Shown: positions 48,516 to 62,183, numbered from the stretch's first letter. The stretch: DNA of 64,000 bases from Cyanoderma ruficeps (GCA_008694505.1 VZDJ01000594.1:13186640-13250639); one strand, 5' to 3'. Program-made: numbers and translations. Notes: generated by a model not told the origin, from the sequence alone.

Positions 48516-49364
48516 CCATGAGAATGTTTCCTAAGTTTCATTCCCATCCTTTAGCTGGAACAGGGCAGAATGAGACAGGGTAAAACAGGCAGGCACAGAA
48601 CCAGGAGTCACACATGGGCATTTCACACTTAGACATCCACCACCTACTAGTGCCACTAAAACCCAGAACACTTTTACAGCAGGGAGAGGAAACCCATGCC
48701 TAGCCAAAGCCATTACTTGGAACATTTATGCATGAGCCTCACATCCATTGAACCAGCACAGCCTCTTCCTTCTCATTAGTCTCTCATGAAATACCTTTAC
48801 AAATTCTGTTCCTTGCTGATTTCTTTCCACTCTGTTCATTCCCCTGCATCATGGGTGGCAAAGCCCTAAGCTCCAAAGATAATGCTGTGCCAAGGCACTT
48901 AGACACGGCAACGTCTGGACACAGAGCACTTCTCTCTGATTCTCAGCAGTATTGTCTGAATATGTCACTGCTTGCATGGAGTCAAGACTTCTCAATGCCT
49001 TTATCAAACAGGAAAGGGCTTTTCCTCACCCAGGGAAGCTGAGGTATTATAGCACCTATCCAAATTGCTTCCCACAGCACCTAAAATCAACTTTAAATCC
49101 TACTGTGATGTGAAAGTTTAAGAGACCAATTGGAAGTTTCTGCCATCAGGGTTTTGGGGAACTTGAATCATGTCTGGGATTGCTGGAAGGGCTGATGGTT
49201 GTATTCAAGGTCCTCATACCTTGCCCTGCTGCCTCAAACACTCTAGAACTGGGAGATTATTAACATCTCCTGAACATTTGTGCGTTCAGGTACACAAGGA
49301 AACATATAACTTCAAGATGGCCACAAAGCCAAACAGAAGCACCCCTGCTACAAAAAGAGATGGG

Positions 49365-49377
49365 AAAAAAAAAAAAA
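49365..49377 (+). repeat. Poly-A run
   Basis: Thirteen A residues are followed by taaaat. No recognisable retroposon body precedes it. Confidence 0.9.
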
Positions 49378-49446
49378 TAAAATCAGCCAGAATTAGTTGG
49401 AAGCTCTTGTGGACTAAAAGGCTAAGCACATGATTTTGCATATGCC

Positions 49447-49473
49447 AAAAAAAAAAAAATAAAATAAAAAACC
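49447..49473 (+). repeat. A-run with (AAAAT)n
   Basis: Thirteen A residues are followed by taaaataaaaaac, about 70 bp after the previous A-run. Confidence 0.9.
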
Positions 49474-52400
49474 ACCAAACAAAAACCTAGAGAGTAGTGG
49501 CACCTGTGTCTTATCTTAAAATTCTCTTTACACTACTAGAGTGTAAGTGGATGAAACAACTTCATATCACAAACCAGCAACAGAGTTGTTTGTGATACAA
49601 ACATGATTAGTATTACATTATATATACAGCAGTATTCATAGACCAAGAACAAGAGGCTGAAACTACTAAAGGAAAGGTGTAAATTGAAACTATCAGCACA
49701 ACCACAACTTGCTGATTTGTGTTCCCATAGCAAAGATGAAAAAATCACTGGCTCACTGCTAAATATGCACAAACCCTCGCCAGAGGTAAAGTTGGTGCTG
49801 TAGAGTGATGCACCTGTAGTGGTGTCAGTGCTAAACAGTTTTTCCCTCACCCATGAAGGAATATGCTATTTCACATGAAAGGATCAGGAGATTAACTGTG
49901 TACTGTCATTGCAGAGTCCATAAGAAAACAATAAACCATAGCACAATGCTGTTCTTGTCCTGGAGCCAAATGGCAGTAATTTCTTTGCTTGCCAATGAAA
50001 TCAATCCTACATCTACAGGACTGCTATCTTGGGCCAGAATGCTCAAGCATGATGTTAGACAACCAGAGATGTTGTGGGGCTTTTTCTCGTCCTAAACCAA
50101 TGCAAGGATATATTGCAGTTTGTGCATTATTTTTCCTGGCTTGTCTTTACATTGGCTTATCAAATTGTGAACTTCACCACCTGCCAAGATGGAGATGTTT
50201 TCACAGACAGATCATCTAATTTATATTTCCTAGATTCATGAATTTTAAATCCACTACAATAAACTATTCCAGTTTCATTAGTAGTACAGACTATAATCCT
50301 GAATACCATCAGAAGTAGGACAAGCGCACGTGTCTAGAACAGGGCATTACAGAGGTCTAAACAAGGAAGATTAATAGGAGATGATTGTAGCTTGGCCCTC
50401 ATAATGTAAAGCTGAAAGGAGACAGACTCATAACAAAGAAAACTAAGCCCTTCACGCAATTTGTCATCGGACAGTCCAAGTATGACACCAGACACTGAAA
50501 AAACGAAAAGCTTGCAAGGACTTAAAAACTGAATGGATAGATTAATGGAAAAACAATCCATCAAGGACTCCCAGTCACAGATACAGCACCTCTGAGCCAC
50601 CAGATGCTAGCAGAGTTACCTATGATGGATCTTCCCTGCCCAGGCACCCACTGTTGGCTTCTGTCAGAGAGAGGGTTTGGGACAGCTGGGCTTTCAGGTG
50701 AATATGGCTCAGTCTCTCTTGTGTAGAAACCGCTGACAGGCACAACTGAATTTTCAGGACCATTATGAGCCTGAGATCATGCTTTTCATCTGTGCCTACA
50801 GGCAGTGGATCTGCCAGCGTACTCCAAGGCTGTACTGAATCTGGGGCTAGGACATCATGTGTTCCATCAGACTTGATCCCTGCTTCCCCCAGAAGTGGCT
50901 GAACAGATGTGAAGTGGGCTGATCTGGGATCATTCTCCCAATCATTCCCAAAACCACACTTGAGAGCAATGTGGACACAGCCTTAGGGACTCATGCTCCC
51001 CTATTTGAAGTACAAACCCTTCATATCAGTTGCCTTCTAGCCTTGGAAAAATACTTAAGGTGCTTAAGTGTGAAACCAAGCAAATCTTCCCCTTGGTCCC
51101 TGCCAGGAAGCAGTGCAGAGGGGTGAAATTTGTTTTTCCGATTAGGCTTCACGCAGCACGACCTTTGCCATCTCCAAGCCGGGTCAGGCTGATTAATGGG
51201 CTGTCGTCCCAGCACAATGAGGACCAGAAGGGTGTGAGGTTGCTAGGACATTCTCCCAACAGCTTCTGCAGAAGAATCACTCTTGAATTGCTCTGCACCA
51301 TTAAGCAAAGAACCTGGGGGTCTTTAATTTATCAGGTGGGAAGTGAGGATAATTACTTTTCAAGCAGCCAATACAGCCGACGTGCACTCACAGCGGAAGC
51401 AAAGCAGGAAAGTTGGGGGATTCAGACACTGTTTACATTCCGGTGAAACTGGATCTTGGAGCTATACACCAAAATTGGGAAGGGAGTGTCGAACTGGAAT
51501 GGAGAGGAGGACAGGCTGTTATATAGAGTGACTGACAGATTAATCTAATAGTCTGGACTCTGAGGCTCCACAGGTGTTCAGACCAGTGATCAGACCAGCC
51601 AAATTTGCAGACAATAAATCCAAAACCTGCATGGGGCCATTGTGACTAATTTTGCTAGGGGCAATGTCAGGTGTGTGATAGGATGCAGGGACCCCCTCCC
51701 CCACAAGGACTGAAAGGATCTAATGAATATTGAGGGAATTTTGAAAAATTAATTTCTTTCTCCTTTCCAAGCTCTCTCTGGTTTTTATATCACACTTTAT
51801 TGTCAGGATCTTCAATCATTACATAAACATAAAGGGAATCAAAGCCCAATGGGGGACAACACTTTCCCTTCTGAGCAGAGGGCTGGAATTTTTTTCCTGT
51901 CACGACAGGACTGCAGTTACTGTTTACTTAACTTTCAGGGGAGGGATTGAAAGCATAAAAGTTTTATGGTGGTCTCACCCAAGAAAAGCTTGTCTTATGT
52001 CTTAGCCTGGGATCCAGGACCTCTCCCTGCTCTTTTCCAAAAGTGGAGCAATGTTTTGACCAGGGACTAGTCTGTGGAACTGATGTGGGTCAGCTGTACT
52101 GAACCTGGGTGATCGTTTGGGATGACCATGGACGGAGAGGGATGATAGATTGCTCCCAGGTAACTGTCTAAAAGTCAGGGTCAGTGAGGCTTGCTGTCAT
52201 GCTCAAGAAGATAACAGCTGGCAAAGAAGCAGCTGAAAAAGAGAAAATCTAAATGTGCCTTTAATTCCCTAGGAAAGCAGCTCAGGAGCTCACACTTTTA
52301 GCAAGCAGGCAGATCTCTGTAGGAAGCACAAGAGGGATGAAGCAAACACAAATCTTTTATCTGAGAGGAAAAGTGACTGAAATCTTGCCATGAATGATGC

Positions 52401-54988
52401 CAATAGGCCTAGCACACAGCCTTTCCTCACATACAATGTAACCAGAAGACACAGAAGACTCTGTGATTTGAGTCTGTGTGACATCCCACTTTTGGACAAG
52501 GGAAGCTATCACTGAGCAGCATTTGACTCCCCTGCTCTGCACCATCCCACAGGAGACATGTAAATATCATACCTCTTTCAGCCTTTAGGTGAAACCAACT
52601 CATCAATGATATCTTCATAATATTTAACAGATGCTTGCACCTCCCCTGGGCTCAATAAATACATTCTGGGATCATCTCCTATCCCTCTTAAAGGCACCAG
52701 TTAAAAGAACAGAAGGGGGCGAAAAAATAACCCCAGGTGCAGAGCAGTGCCCTGTGGAATGAGGCTTGGGTCTCAGAGCCTTCCTCACACTGAAACCCCC
52801 CACGAATGAAACATGTCTCACTTGGGGAAGAGGTAAAGAAATCGTGATCTATCAGCTGTTAAAATGCATCAGCACCAAGCAAGGAAAGGGAGAATCAGGC
52901 CCTGGGGGGACAGGCCGGGATCACTCAGCAGCACAGGCAGCAGTGCTACGGCAAAGGCGTTTACAGAGACCATCAATCCTCCCACTTCTAGGGCTGGGAA
53001 ATTCAGCAAGAGTTTCCTCCCCTGCATCATGCAGAGCTTATGCCAAGGACCTGAATTATTATGCTGAATAGTACACGGGAAAAGGGCTTTGTCTTTCCTA
53101 AGATCCAGTGTTGGCTCACCATAAAAAACAGTGAAACAGGGTGGATGGAGCACCAAACTGGGATGTCTAAGCCTTGAAGCAGCAGAATGGCTGCAGCTGG
53201 CTGCAAGACAGTTGTATCTAAAAACATTGCATTTCTCTTTCCAGCTCCCTGGGAGGACAGATAGGATGGTCCTTTCTCTGAAGTTTCACGGGGAGAGGTC
53301 CACAGGGATCAATCCCTTGGATGCCAGGGGAGCCCCTAATTCTTATATTTTCCTGGTGTGGTGAAAAGAACTCTCGATCCATGACAAAGGTCACCTTTTC
53401 ACCCTTTCACTCCTTTTCCTGTTTCCCCCATTTCCCACATTTGCCCTGTGCCCCAAGTGTTGTATTGTATGTGCAGTCTTTAGGCAGAAGATGAGGTTTT
53501 AGCTGTGTGCCTTTCCAATGCCTGGCAGCTAAAGCTGTTCCCCGTGCAGTGCACAGAGGCACTGGCTCCTCAGCACAGAAATAGTAAAATACCACAAGCA
53601 CTGTGTAGTTTCAGTAAAGAAATGTAACCACACACGAGCAGGGGGGATTCAGCTTTCTGGTAGAAATAAAAGGGTAAAGCAATGCTCTTAAGACCAATGA
53701 AATTTTCCTGGCTGTCATCAGGACTGGCTGGAAAAAAAGGGCTTTTCCTGTTGATTTTGCTATTTCCTCTAGCCAGTAATTATTTCCTTCATTTTCCTTA
53801 AGCTCTCACACCTTGTCCTAGTAATCTCAGCGGCTGCAAGGATCCCATTCTCTGTATTTATTTGAGACATTTTGACAAGGTCTGTTTAGAGACAGGAAAC
53901 ATCTCTGTACTTTTATATGGGCAAAGCCACATGGGCAATTTGTCAGTTCCTTCGAGAATTTATATGAGCAAAAAGTCAATTCCTGGTACAACAGCACTAG
54001 ACAGGCATCTTTAACTCCCTCAGTTTTTCTTCTTATTTAACAGTAAGGTGCCATATTTTCAGGTGGTTAGAAAGACACGTCATTTGTAAGCCTTAACTTA
54101 ACCACAAACTTACCTGCATCGGATAGAATGGGATCTGGACTTGGAACATGGAACTTCCAGGGACTGGGCACACATCACAAATCATTATGGTAGACAAAGC
54201 TTTAGAGATTCAGCTCACTAAATCACCGGTTATCTCCGTATTACCTCTGGCATTTACAGATCCTCGACAGCTGTGAAGAGTATGGTTGGGTAAGGCTGCA
54301 GATAATCTCTCTGCCTTTTGTCTTCTGAATGGATTGGCCACCTGGTCAAGACAGAAATGAGGCCTCCAAAATGGCATTGAGAATGGGCATTAACAGGGCA
54401 ACATGGCACTTGATAAGTCAGAGAAAAAGACTATTAAAAAGGCATAAAATGTTTGTAGCCTAGTCAAGAGTTTTGGTTGAGCAGATGGCCTGACTGCAGC
54501 TCTACCAAGTCAGTTGAAATGGTTTCATGGCTGTGAACAACCTAAAGGAACTGTTTGCAACACCCACCATGGTACATATGCTTAAATAACACCATTTGAC
54601 CTGACAACTACACAAACAGAATCCCCTTTAGAGGACTGTCTTGTAGCACCTGTCAACGATCCTCCTGATCCTCTAACACAGGGCCTGAGTGAAGAGATGG
54701 GGAATCTAACACCACACCCACACACTGTCTAACCCCACAGAGAAAACACAGGCGACGTGAAATCCTTCCCAATCTGTCATCCATAATCAACCTGCCAGAA
54801 AGCAGCACATATCTGTAAATACACTGTGGGAAGGAAAATGCATTGTTACTACACATAAAAACATGCTTCCTTCAGGAGAGAGGACTGAAATATGTTCAAG
54901 GCTAGTCAGCAATAAGAGGGTCTCCAAAACATGTGCTTCCTAAGAGCCTTCAGTCCTTTCCACTGTAAACTTTCAGTGCAGCTTGGAG

Positions 54989-55010
54989 TAATATAACCAA
55001 TATAACCAAT
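54989..55010 (+). repeat. 10-bp tandem repeat, about two units
   Basis: The words atataaccaatataaccaat repeat with a period of 10. Confidence 0.8.
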
Positions 55011-56299
55011 GTAAAATCTGCTCTTCATCCACAGCACAATGTTGAGGTGAGACTATGCTTTGCCTTGCCTTGCTGTAGGGATGGATGTCAATCATCAGCT
55101 CTTAGGATTGCAGTTCAATTCTCTGGAAGACAGTAATGAGATTCCTGGGAGCAGTACATTCACGTGGGAGTTTTTCTGCATTTGTCACTGGACAGAGGCG
55201 GACTTTTGCAATAGATTGTATATCTTACAACCTAACTGTTCCCTGGGCAAGGGCTGTTCCTGCCAGAGCAGCAGAATTTGACAGTGCTTCTCTGAACCTC
55301 TTTCTCTCTGGCTCCAGCAGTTTGAGCAACAAATGCTGAGATGAAGAGTTTGGTTTTTTTCCCTAGCTGGGTTCAGGGTCTAGCACAGTGGGGCTTTACT
55401 GATCACGAGAGCTTTTAAGTGTTATGTACATACTGTAGTACTTTATCATGTCAGTGATTGCTCTTGGGGATGGTCTGGGTATTTTCAGGGTGGGTTGCTA
55501 CTCACAGCTGTGAAGCCTAAGAAGTGTCTACAAGAAAGACGTGAGACTAAGCTCCCAAGTAATTAATTGAAATATAAGAAGCAGTTTCGATACATGACCA
55601 GAAAACTGTCCAGATGACCAGTCTTAGGTGTCTTCTTCTTTCATAAAGCATACAAATACATTGCTTAGAGAAAAGAAAGAGGGGATGTGATGTCTAGGAT
55701 ATCTCACCGATCTGTGAAAAAAATATATTGGCTGGATAGAGACATGGCAGCAGAATAATTCTTTCCCAGAGAAGGTGAAGTACTGTCACAAGAAAAAAGG
55801 GAAAGATGTGACATCCTGAGATAAGAGAACTTTGCCCATATGTTTGGCCTTAGTAGAGCGTACCTCAAAAGTTGGTATTGTTGATCTGAAAATGCAGGGC
55901 AAGCAGAGTTCACTGGGGAGACAGTTCATTCATAGCGGAGGATGTTACGTTATTTCTCTGCATTAAGAAGGAATGGAAAAAGGACACCCTTAAGGACTGT
56001 TTGGAGGCATCCCTGTGAAATATGCTAAGGAAGAGATGAAAGAGATTACTCAGTCCGGATCAGAGACACCTCCATCACCAAAAATGTGAGACCAAGCCTG
56101 TGAGCTGGGCCTAAAAAGGTGATCTACCCTTCCTTTCTCAAGGCTCCCCACTGTGATGGGAGAAAGACATTTCCTTTTTGAGTCTCTTTGCCTGGTCTAT
56201 GAATTAAGGCACTGCTCTCCAGGGATATCCATCTGGAATGCATCTGACATATTTCTCCGGTGTTGCATTTGGCTCACGGGAATTGCTGTCCTCCCAAAT

Positions 56300-56378
56300 A
56301 AGATCAGGGGTCCATCTAACCCATCTGCCTGTCTTCGAGAACAGACAACACCAGATGCTGGAGGTGAAGCTGGAGGAA
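56300..56378. mobile_element. Old amniote LINE-like repeat fragment
   Basis: The phrases agatcaggggtccatctaac, cctgtcttcgagaacag and caacaccagatgctgg match, in order, an old repeat common in turtles, crocodiles and birds ('...gatcagtggtccatctag...tcctgtcttc...gccagatgc...'). It is short and diverged. The orientation relative to the parent LINE was not settled. Confidence 0.45.
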
Positions 56379-57844
56379 ACCCCTGTGGTCAGGAGTTTAG
56401 GATATCCTATCTAGGGAGACATTTTCCTTCAAAAATCCTATTGCTGAATGTTAACGAATAGGCAGGAACGTGAGGTTTCTGCCTTCTCTAAGAATATGTG
56501 CCTGTGAGCAAACACAAGAAGTTGCTATTTATGGGTTACTATCCCTCAGCTGAGCTGCTCTAAATAACCGTATATGTCGATGGCCTGCCCCTGCTGAGAG
56601 AGAAAATGTGTTACCTTAAAACTCAATGAACTCCTAGTTCAGCTCTGGCTCTTCCTGAAGAAATAAACTGCAATAAAATAAAAAGAGCTTGGCTCATGTT
56701 TGATCCATCTCAACACACCCCACTGTTCCTGAATCAAGCATGCATTGAAGCAAGATCATACTGGAATTGCACAGCAAGTGAAACTGTGAGAGCTGGCTGT
56801 GTTAGGTGCAGTGCTTTCACAACAGGGCATAAATCTTTTCTGAGAGCAAGAGGACAAAGGGAAGGTAAAAAGAAGTGGAAAAACAAGGTGCTGTTCTTAT
56901 TTTCTCTAAAGTACCCAGACAGAAAATGCAAGCTCAAAGTCTTGACATGATGTGCTTAGGTTCATTTTTTTTTTTAACAGAGTGAAAAAAAAAATAATAA
57001 AAGCCTTACATTCCACAGCAGCAAGTCAGGACAAAGAGGAGACTGAAACCATGTCTGCAGGAGAAGAAACTGCAAAGATGCAATACAGCTACCAAGAAAG
57101 AAAAGGAGCCAGCACTGTGGGGGTGTGGGCTGTACCTCTGGGGCTGACTGCTGGAAGACTGAAAATAAAGGCCTGGTCCACAGAGCAAGGCAGGTGTCTG
57201 AACCCAGGAGTTCTCACTGACTAATTCCTCACTCTGAAAAGGACTTTGCTGAAGACAATGTTTCAAAAAGAGAAAGAAAATGCAACTTTTGCATTCCTTC
57301 TGCAACTCCATGAACTTCCACACTGGATGGTGCAGAAAATACCCCATGAGATTCATCAAACTCTGTTTGACTGTTTGCATCTACGATAGGGCATTAGATT
57401 GGTGAAATCTTGTCATCAGCAGTGAGAGCAACAGCCGAGGTTTTCAGGAGAGGTATTACATACCTGATGGATGAGAAAGGGTTAGGTCTGATACAGTGCT
57501 GTTGGACTTGATCAAGATTATCTACCTTGTGCCAGTTCTGATCAGGCAAAACGAAACACAACTCTGTGGCTTTTCAGGCCCCAGCAAGTGTCCTGTCCTT
57601 GGCACTGCTGGATGGAGTCAGGCTAGCTTAGCTAGCAGGTAATGAGTAGCTAAGCAGGTCATTTGGCAGACAGGATGACTGATGAACCCTGGGTTCCTAT
57701 GGCTTTGTGCCTTGTGAGTCATCACCCAACCCAATTAGTCAGTGTTAGAAAAGACTGAGCTTTCCCCAGACATATGAAGTGAAAGAGATTCCTTCTTCAG
57801 CCAATTTCTCATGTTGTAATTGATTCAGTACACATGAGATGGTC
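56379..57844. other. Unique sequence upstream of the plus-strand CR1
   Basis: Nothing was recognised except the facing T and A runs near 56.98 kb and a small palindromic gctagct/agctagc near 57.62 kb. The 125-codon minus-strand frame at 57006-57380 is unrecognised. Confidence 0.35.
56965..56994 (+). repeat. Facing T11 and A10 runs (long AT hairpin)
   Basis: Eleven T (56965-56975) and ten A (56985-56994) are separated by nine bases, aacagagtg. They can pair as a ten-base AT stem. Confidence 0.9.
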
Positions 57845-58016
57845 AAGCATTGAAACAGGCCATCCAGAGAAGTTGGTAGAATCATCATCACTGAAGGTAT
57901 TTAAGAGACATGTGGTGCTTAGGTATGTGGCTTAGTGGTGAGCATGTCAGTGGATGGTCAACAGTTGGACTTAATGACATTTGAGGTCTTTTCCAACCTT
58001 AATGACTCTGTTATGG
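57845..58016 (+). mobile_element. CR1 LINE, 5'-truncated 3' end
   Basis: The sequence reads like the avian CR1 3' tail. It has an aacaggccatccagagaag segment, then gaatcatcatcactgaagg, a ttagtggtgagcatg segment, and finally ggtcttttccaacctt followed by a degraded copy of the terminal 8-bp CR1 repeat (about 58000-58015). It lies on the plus strand and is only about 170 bp long, as most avian CR1 copies are severely 5'-truncated. No reverse-transcriptase coding sequence remains. The subfamily cannot be named by eye; the 'tagtggtg' wording is common in neoavian CR1 copies. This is one of the two best taxonomic clues in the window. Confidence 0.85.
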
Positions 58017-59830
58017 GGGAAGAAAACCCAACCCACGCAGTGCAGTCTTGTTGCTTTGGGAACCAGGGTGAACAAGATTACAGCCCTCCCTGAAATCACT
58101 GCCTCTGAGAAGTCACCTACTCCTGGTCTGCAACCAAGACAGAGACAACTCTGCAAACCTTTGCAAGACAAACTCCCTGGTCTGCCCTTAGAGACACACA
58201 GACTTGATGCATTTCCAGCCTCTCCCAGCAGCTTGTATAATTTCGGTGTTATCCCACCCACCTGAGGAAGAAAACGTAAGACTGAACACAACAAGGCCAT
58301 GAGCAACCTGACCTAACTTTGAAATGAGACCTGCTTTGAGCAGAAGTTTGGATTAGAGCTCTCCTGAAGATCCTTTCTACCTAAACTGTCCCAACATAGA
58401 CCATGGCCCTCCAAGGGGACACACCACCACTGGAGATGTGCCACAATGTTCCTCCTGTTGGGATGCCATCAGGCAGTGATAGGATGAACCTCCACAGCAA
58501 TGCACAGGTTTCATTGCTGAAAGACAGCTGCCTCCAGCAAAGGAGTCTCCATTTGTTGGGTTTATTTAATCCTTCCAAAACTTGTGTCAATCAACACAAA
58601 AGAGCTTCTCTCAGCAGGAAAGAAAAGGAAAAAAAAGATATTTAAAAAAAAAGAGCAAAGAAAGACAGAAAGAAAATTACTAAGCCCTCATTCAAGAGCT
58701 AACCATTCTGTCAGCCTAACACTTGAAGCTCCTGAGGACTACCTTGCACCTCATCTCTCCTCTTGCCTTTCAGATTCTGGATTTCTCTTTCCCCCCACCC
58801 CGTCCCATTACAAGAGTCTTTGAGCCAGTCCTGGCATCTCTCTCCCTCTTGTGCAATGTTTGCCTACTACACGATCCTCTCTTCAGCAAGAAGCTTCCCC
58901 CACTGCAATGAAAGCTGACAGCAAACAGGGACCAAGGCTCATTTTCTGCAGAAGTGCACACACCTCGCAGATTTCTACATGCTTCTTGCTGTTGGCCATA
59001 ATAAACTCTCCTGGCAGTCCTAAGCAGAATTAATGCATATTTGAGTCCCCAGCTGGGGGGGCTGATGGCACAGCAGATAAAAGAAAAGCAACTATTGTAT
59101 TTCCAAAACAGCACTGAGGGAGATGTCTTTTCATGTGACACCACATTGCAAGAAATCACATGGATTTTCTCTGATGTGAAGCTTCAGGGGATCATTGTGT
59201 GAAACAGAGAGGCAATGGCTTTCTATGGCTCTGCATCTGAGTAATTTCCAATTGTCCATGCTCTCACATGTACCATAAATTAATCTGGAAAAATCTGGGC
59301 AGGATATGGGACATTCAGGATGGACATATTTCCAGGAGGAAATAGGTATATGAGACCCAATCATTGCAGGATACCACAGCACAGAGCTTTACTAGGTATG
59401 TCCTGTATGGCCCAAGACAGCTTTATGTCTTATGCACTCATGGCAGAGTTGACCATGAGGCAGGATCAGTGCTCCTCTGCCTTTCCCTTCTCCTCCCAGG
59501 CTGGAGAGTGAACTGAGCTCCCACAACACCTTCCTTGCCAAGAGATTCCCACAAACCATTTTTGATGGCAACCCTCTCCTCCCTGCTGGATACCAACTAT
59601 CTCACGCTCATGCAGCTTGGTGTGTGTTTAAACATAGTCTTGACCTTATACAGCAGATTAATGCAAGGGGTCAGAAGCACTTCCCCAGACAAACTGCAGG
59701 AAGTCTTTGGGAAGAGGACCATGCAGTTATCCAAGCAGGAGTTAGGTAAAGGCAACAGAATTCTTTCCTGCAAGACTTTTCTACAATACTTTTAGGACCT
59801 AAAGGAGACTGTGTCCCTTTGCTATGTATT
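58017..59830. other. Unique sequence downstream of the CR1
   Basis: Only the purine tract near 58.65 kb stands out. The minus-strand frame at 58770-59159 is unrecognised. Confidence 0.35.
58611..58680 (+). repeat. Purine-rich A/G tract
   Basis: A long stretch of A and G (gaaaggaaaa-type words with two A-runs) continues into agaaagacagaaagaaaa. Confidence 0.8.
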
Positions 59831-59855
59831 GATGTTTGCCTCTAAGGCAAACATC
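59831..59855. repeat. Hairpin with 11-bp perfect stem and 3-base loop
   Basis: The arm gatgtttgcct (59831-59841) is perfectly complementary to aggcaaacatc (59845-59855), around the loop cta. No T-run or coding neighbour gives it a terminator role. Confidence 0.95.
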
Positions 59856-60568
59856 CATTTCCCTTTCTCATCCACTGCATGAATATCTGAGTCTGCACTA
59901 CAAGGTCATAACAACACAAACTGTAGAGCTCTCGGAGCTGCAGTGAGATGCTGAACATCCATCTACATGAATTAGATGCAGAAAAACAATTAAGCTCAGA
60001 GTTCCTGGAATTACCTGCTGTTCACTATCCAGATGAAGACTCAACTACTTTCCTTGTAATCTACCCTGAAAATATTTATCCAGCTTGGGATACTCAGGCC
60101 ATTCACACTGCTATACAGTGTGCTATAAGACTCTTGGAAGACAGCACCTTCTCTTTTCCAAACCACTGAGCCAGTGATACACTGACTTACAGGATAGTGC
60201 AGCCCAGCCAATCTAGCACTCATCTCCAGCAGAAGAAGTAATAACTTTTAAGGATGTAATGGCAAAAAGCCACCAAATAGCCAGGGTCTAAATGAGTTGT
60301 GCACTAAGCAAACCAAGCCAGACACTATCTTTGCACTGAAGGCATTATAACAATACAGAGAGGATAATTTAATGAAAAGAAGATGGTATTTCCCCAAGGG
60401 AAATGCCCCACTGTAGGAACAGTGGTGAGAGGAGGTTCTGGATGTACCTGTCTCTCTCCATTAGCTTGAATTCAGAGGTCCCTCTAAACCACACCCATCC
60501 TACAGTTTTAAAAGGAGTCCACACTACCGGCTTAGGCGAGGTATTTAATCTGTAGACAGCAGATCCCA
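59856..60568. other. Unique sequence with one protein-like small open frame
   Basis: The ATG-initiated frame 59948-60169 (73 residues) has balanced amino-acid use and an acidic N-terminal half. It has no recognised domain, no visible promoter and no clear splice boundary, so it is not called as a gene. Confidence 0.3.
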
Positions 60569-60660
60569 TGGCTAAGTGACTTTCCTGAGCTCAGATGAGG
60601 TCTCTGGATAAACCATGAACTGGATCTCTGCTTTCCACCTCCTTCTAAGTCTATCCATCC
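60569..60660 (+). mobile_element. MIR-like SINE fragment
   Basis: The segment ggctaagtgactttcctgag, then gaggtctctggataaacc, then gaactggatctctgctttcc follows the MIR core and tail consensus (aagtgacttgcccaaggtca ... gaacccagatctcctg). It is diverged by perhaps a quarter to a third by eye. No intact tRNA-like head was seen upstream. Confidence 0.45.
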
Positions 60661-62183
60661 CACTCATCACCTGAGTTTTCCAGTTTGTCAAAGCTTCTTG
60701 AAAATGAACAAAACCTAGTATTTAAAGTCCTGTCTCTTTAAGCACCACAGTGTCCCCAAAGGATGAAAGTCAGTCCCACACAAATGCTAGTACCACGGTT
60801 AAATGGTTTGCTGAATTTCTGCTAGTTCTGTTTTCATGGCTGACTTCCAACTCCAAAAGCTGAGCTCACATAGGTCTATGTTTCTGATCACAGTGCCAAC
60901 ATTTCGCCTTTTCCTTTTGTTCAAAACCACTGGAAAAGGAGGACTGTTTCTTCATCGGTTATTTGAAACCTTGGTGATTGTATTTTTCATTTCACAAGAG
61001 AAGGGAGGGGGTGGAGTTTAGACATTGCCTATAGCAAACTAGCAGTATTTCACTAGCTCTGCAATGACAGAGTTTCCAAACCTCCATAATCTGCTCATGA
61101 AAGAACACACCATTGTGAACTTATTTCTTCCAACATCATTTTCTAGCCTTGACCCTAGACCTTCCTCTTGGTTTAGGATATTGGCTGAAATCTTGCTGTT
61201 GGGATTAATATCTCTCTCCCTAACTGAACTCTGGAAGAGAAAACAAGGTTTTACTTACAGGGAATTAAGAAAAGTTTTGCAAAGCACACAGAAGACAATT
61301 AACGAGCCTTTTCTCTAAGCACAGCAGTGTCAGTGAAAAAAAGATGTATCATGTGATGACTTGCACTCAAAGGATCAGGAAGCATGAAGCACTTTTTCTG
61401 TTGGAATCAGTTTTCCCATCTCTGTGTCTTACTGGTTTGTCTGGGAGAGAACAAGAGGCAGAAGTGATGTTTCTGTAGCCATGGAGTGACCCAGTTCCAG
61501 ATCTAAGACTATGAATGCCCCTTCTTCTCTTAGCCTTCTGTCTCAGTCAAGGCCAAACAATGTCCTCTAGGCTGCCGACAGTTCCTCAGCAGCTGAGTTC
61601 CAGTTTATTCCTATAGGCTTTTATGGCTACATTTATCATCCTGAGACAATTTAATCTCTAAGTATCATCACGTTTATTTTTTTTTGACCTTACAAATCCA
61701 TCCTGGTTTTCTTCTTTTCTTTTTAAGAGTCTTTGTGGTTAATCTTTTGCCCACTGCAATGTTGTTGCTCTGCAACTGCAGCAAGTCAGGGAACTCAGCA
61801 GCTGACTCTGCAAATATTGTTCTTAATCATTATTTGATGGTTTTTCATCCATAATGACAGCCAAAAAACCATGAGCAGGGATCCTGTTCCATCACATGCA
61901 TTACCTTAGTTTGAATATTTGGACCAAAAAAAAATTACACACACACAAATCCTACAGCAAGGACCTAAGTGGGTGTAAGAGAAAGCCACTTTTTCGTAGC
62001 AGAATCCAACCAGGGAGCTTATGGCCAGCTGGTCAGCTGAATTCCCTTCTTTTCAATGACCCAATTTACTCCTATCTCTTGTGAATCAGAGGCATCCTCC
62101 AGGATTTGGCAAGAGAAGGGGTGCAAGATTCCTGGTCCAATCCCATCTAATGAACCCATAGTCCATTCTTCGTCAGCCCCAGC
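60661..62183. other. Unique non-coding sequence
   Basis: No gene was recognised. The 84-residue frame at 61064-61318 does not open with ATG evidence of a gene and matches nothing known to me. A T-run lies near 61.68 kb. Confidence 0.35.
61927..61947 (+). repeat. A-run with short (AC)n
   Basis: Nine A residues and tt are followed by five AC units. Confidence 0.85.

Larger units (their letters stand above)
48516..56299. other. Unique non-coding sequence
   Basis: Besides two A-runs and a 10-bp tandem repeat, no feature was identified. 51190-51400 (ccattaagcaaagaacctgg, tctttaatttatcaggtgg) and 53840-54110 have CNE-like texture. The frames at 51030-51446 and 52766-53071 are unrecognised. Confidence 0.35.

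Noticed and set aside
48421..48583. Ser/Phe/Leu-rich open frame
   Set aside because: It is the translation of the polypyrimidine microsatellite.
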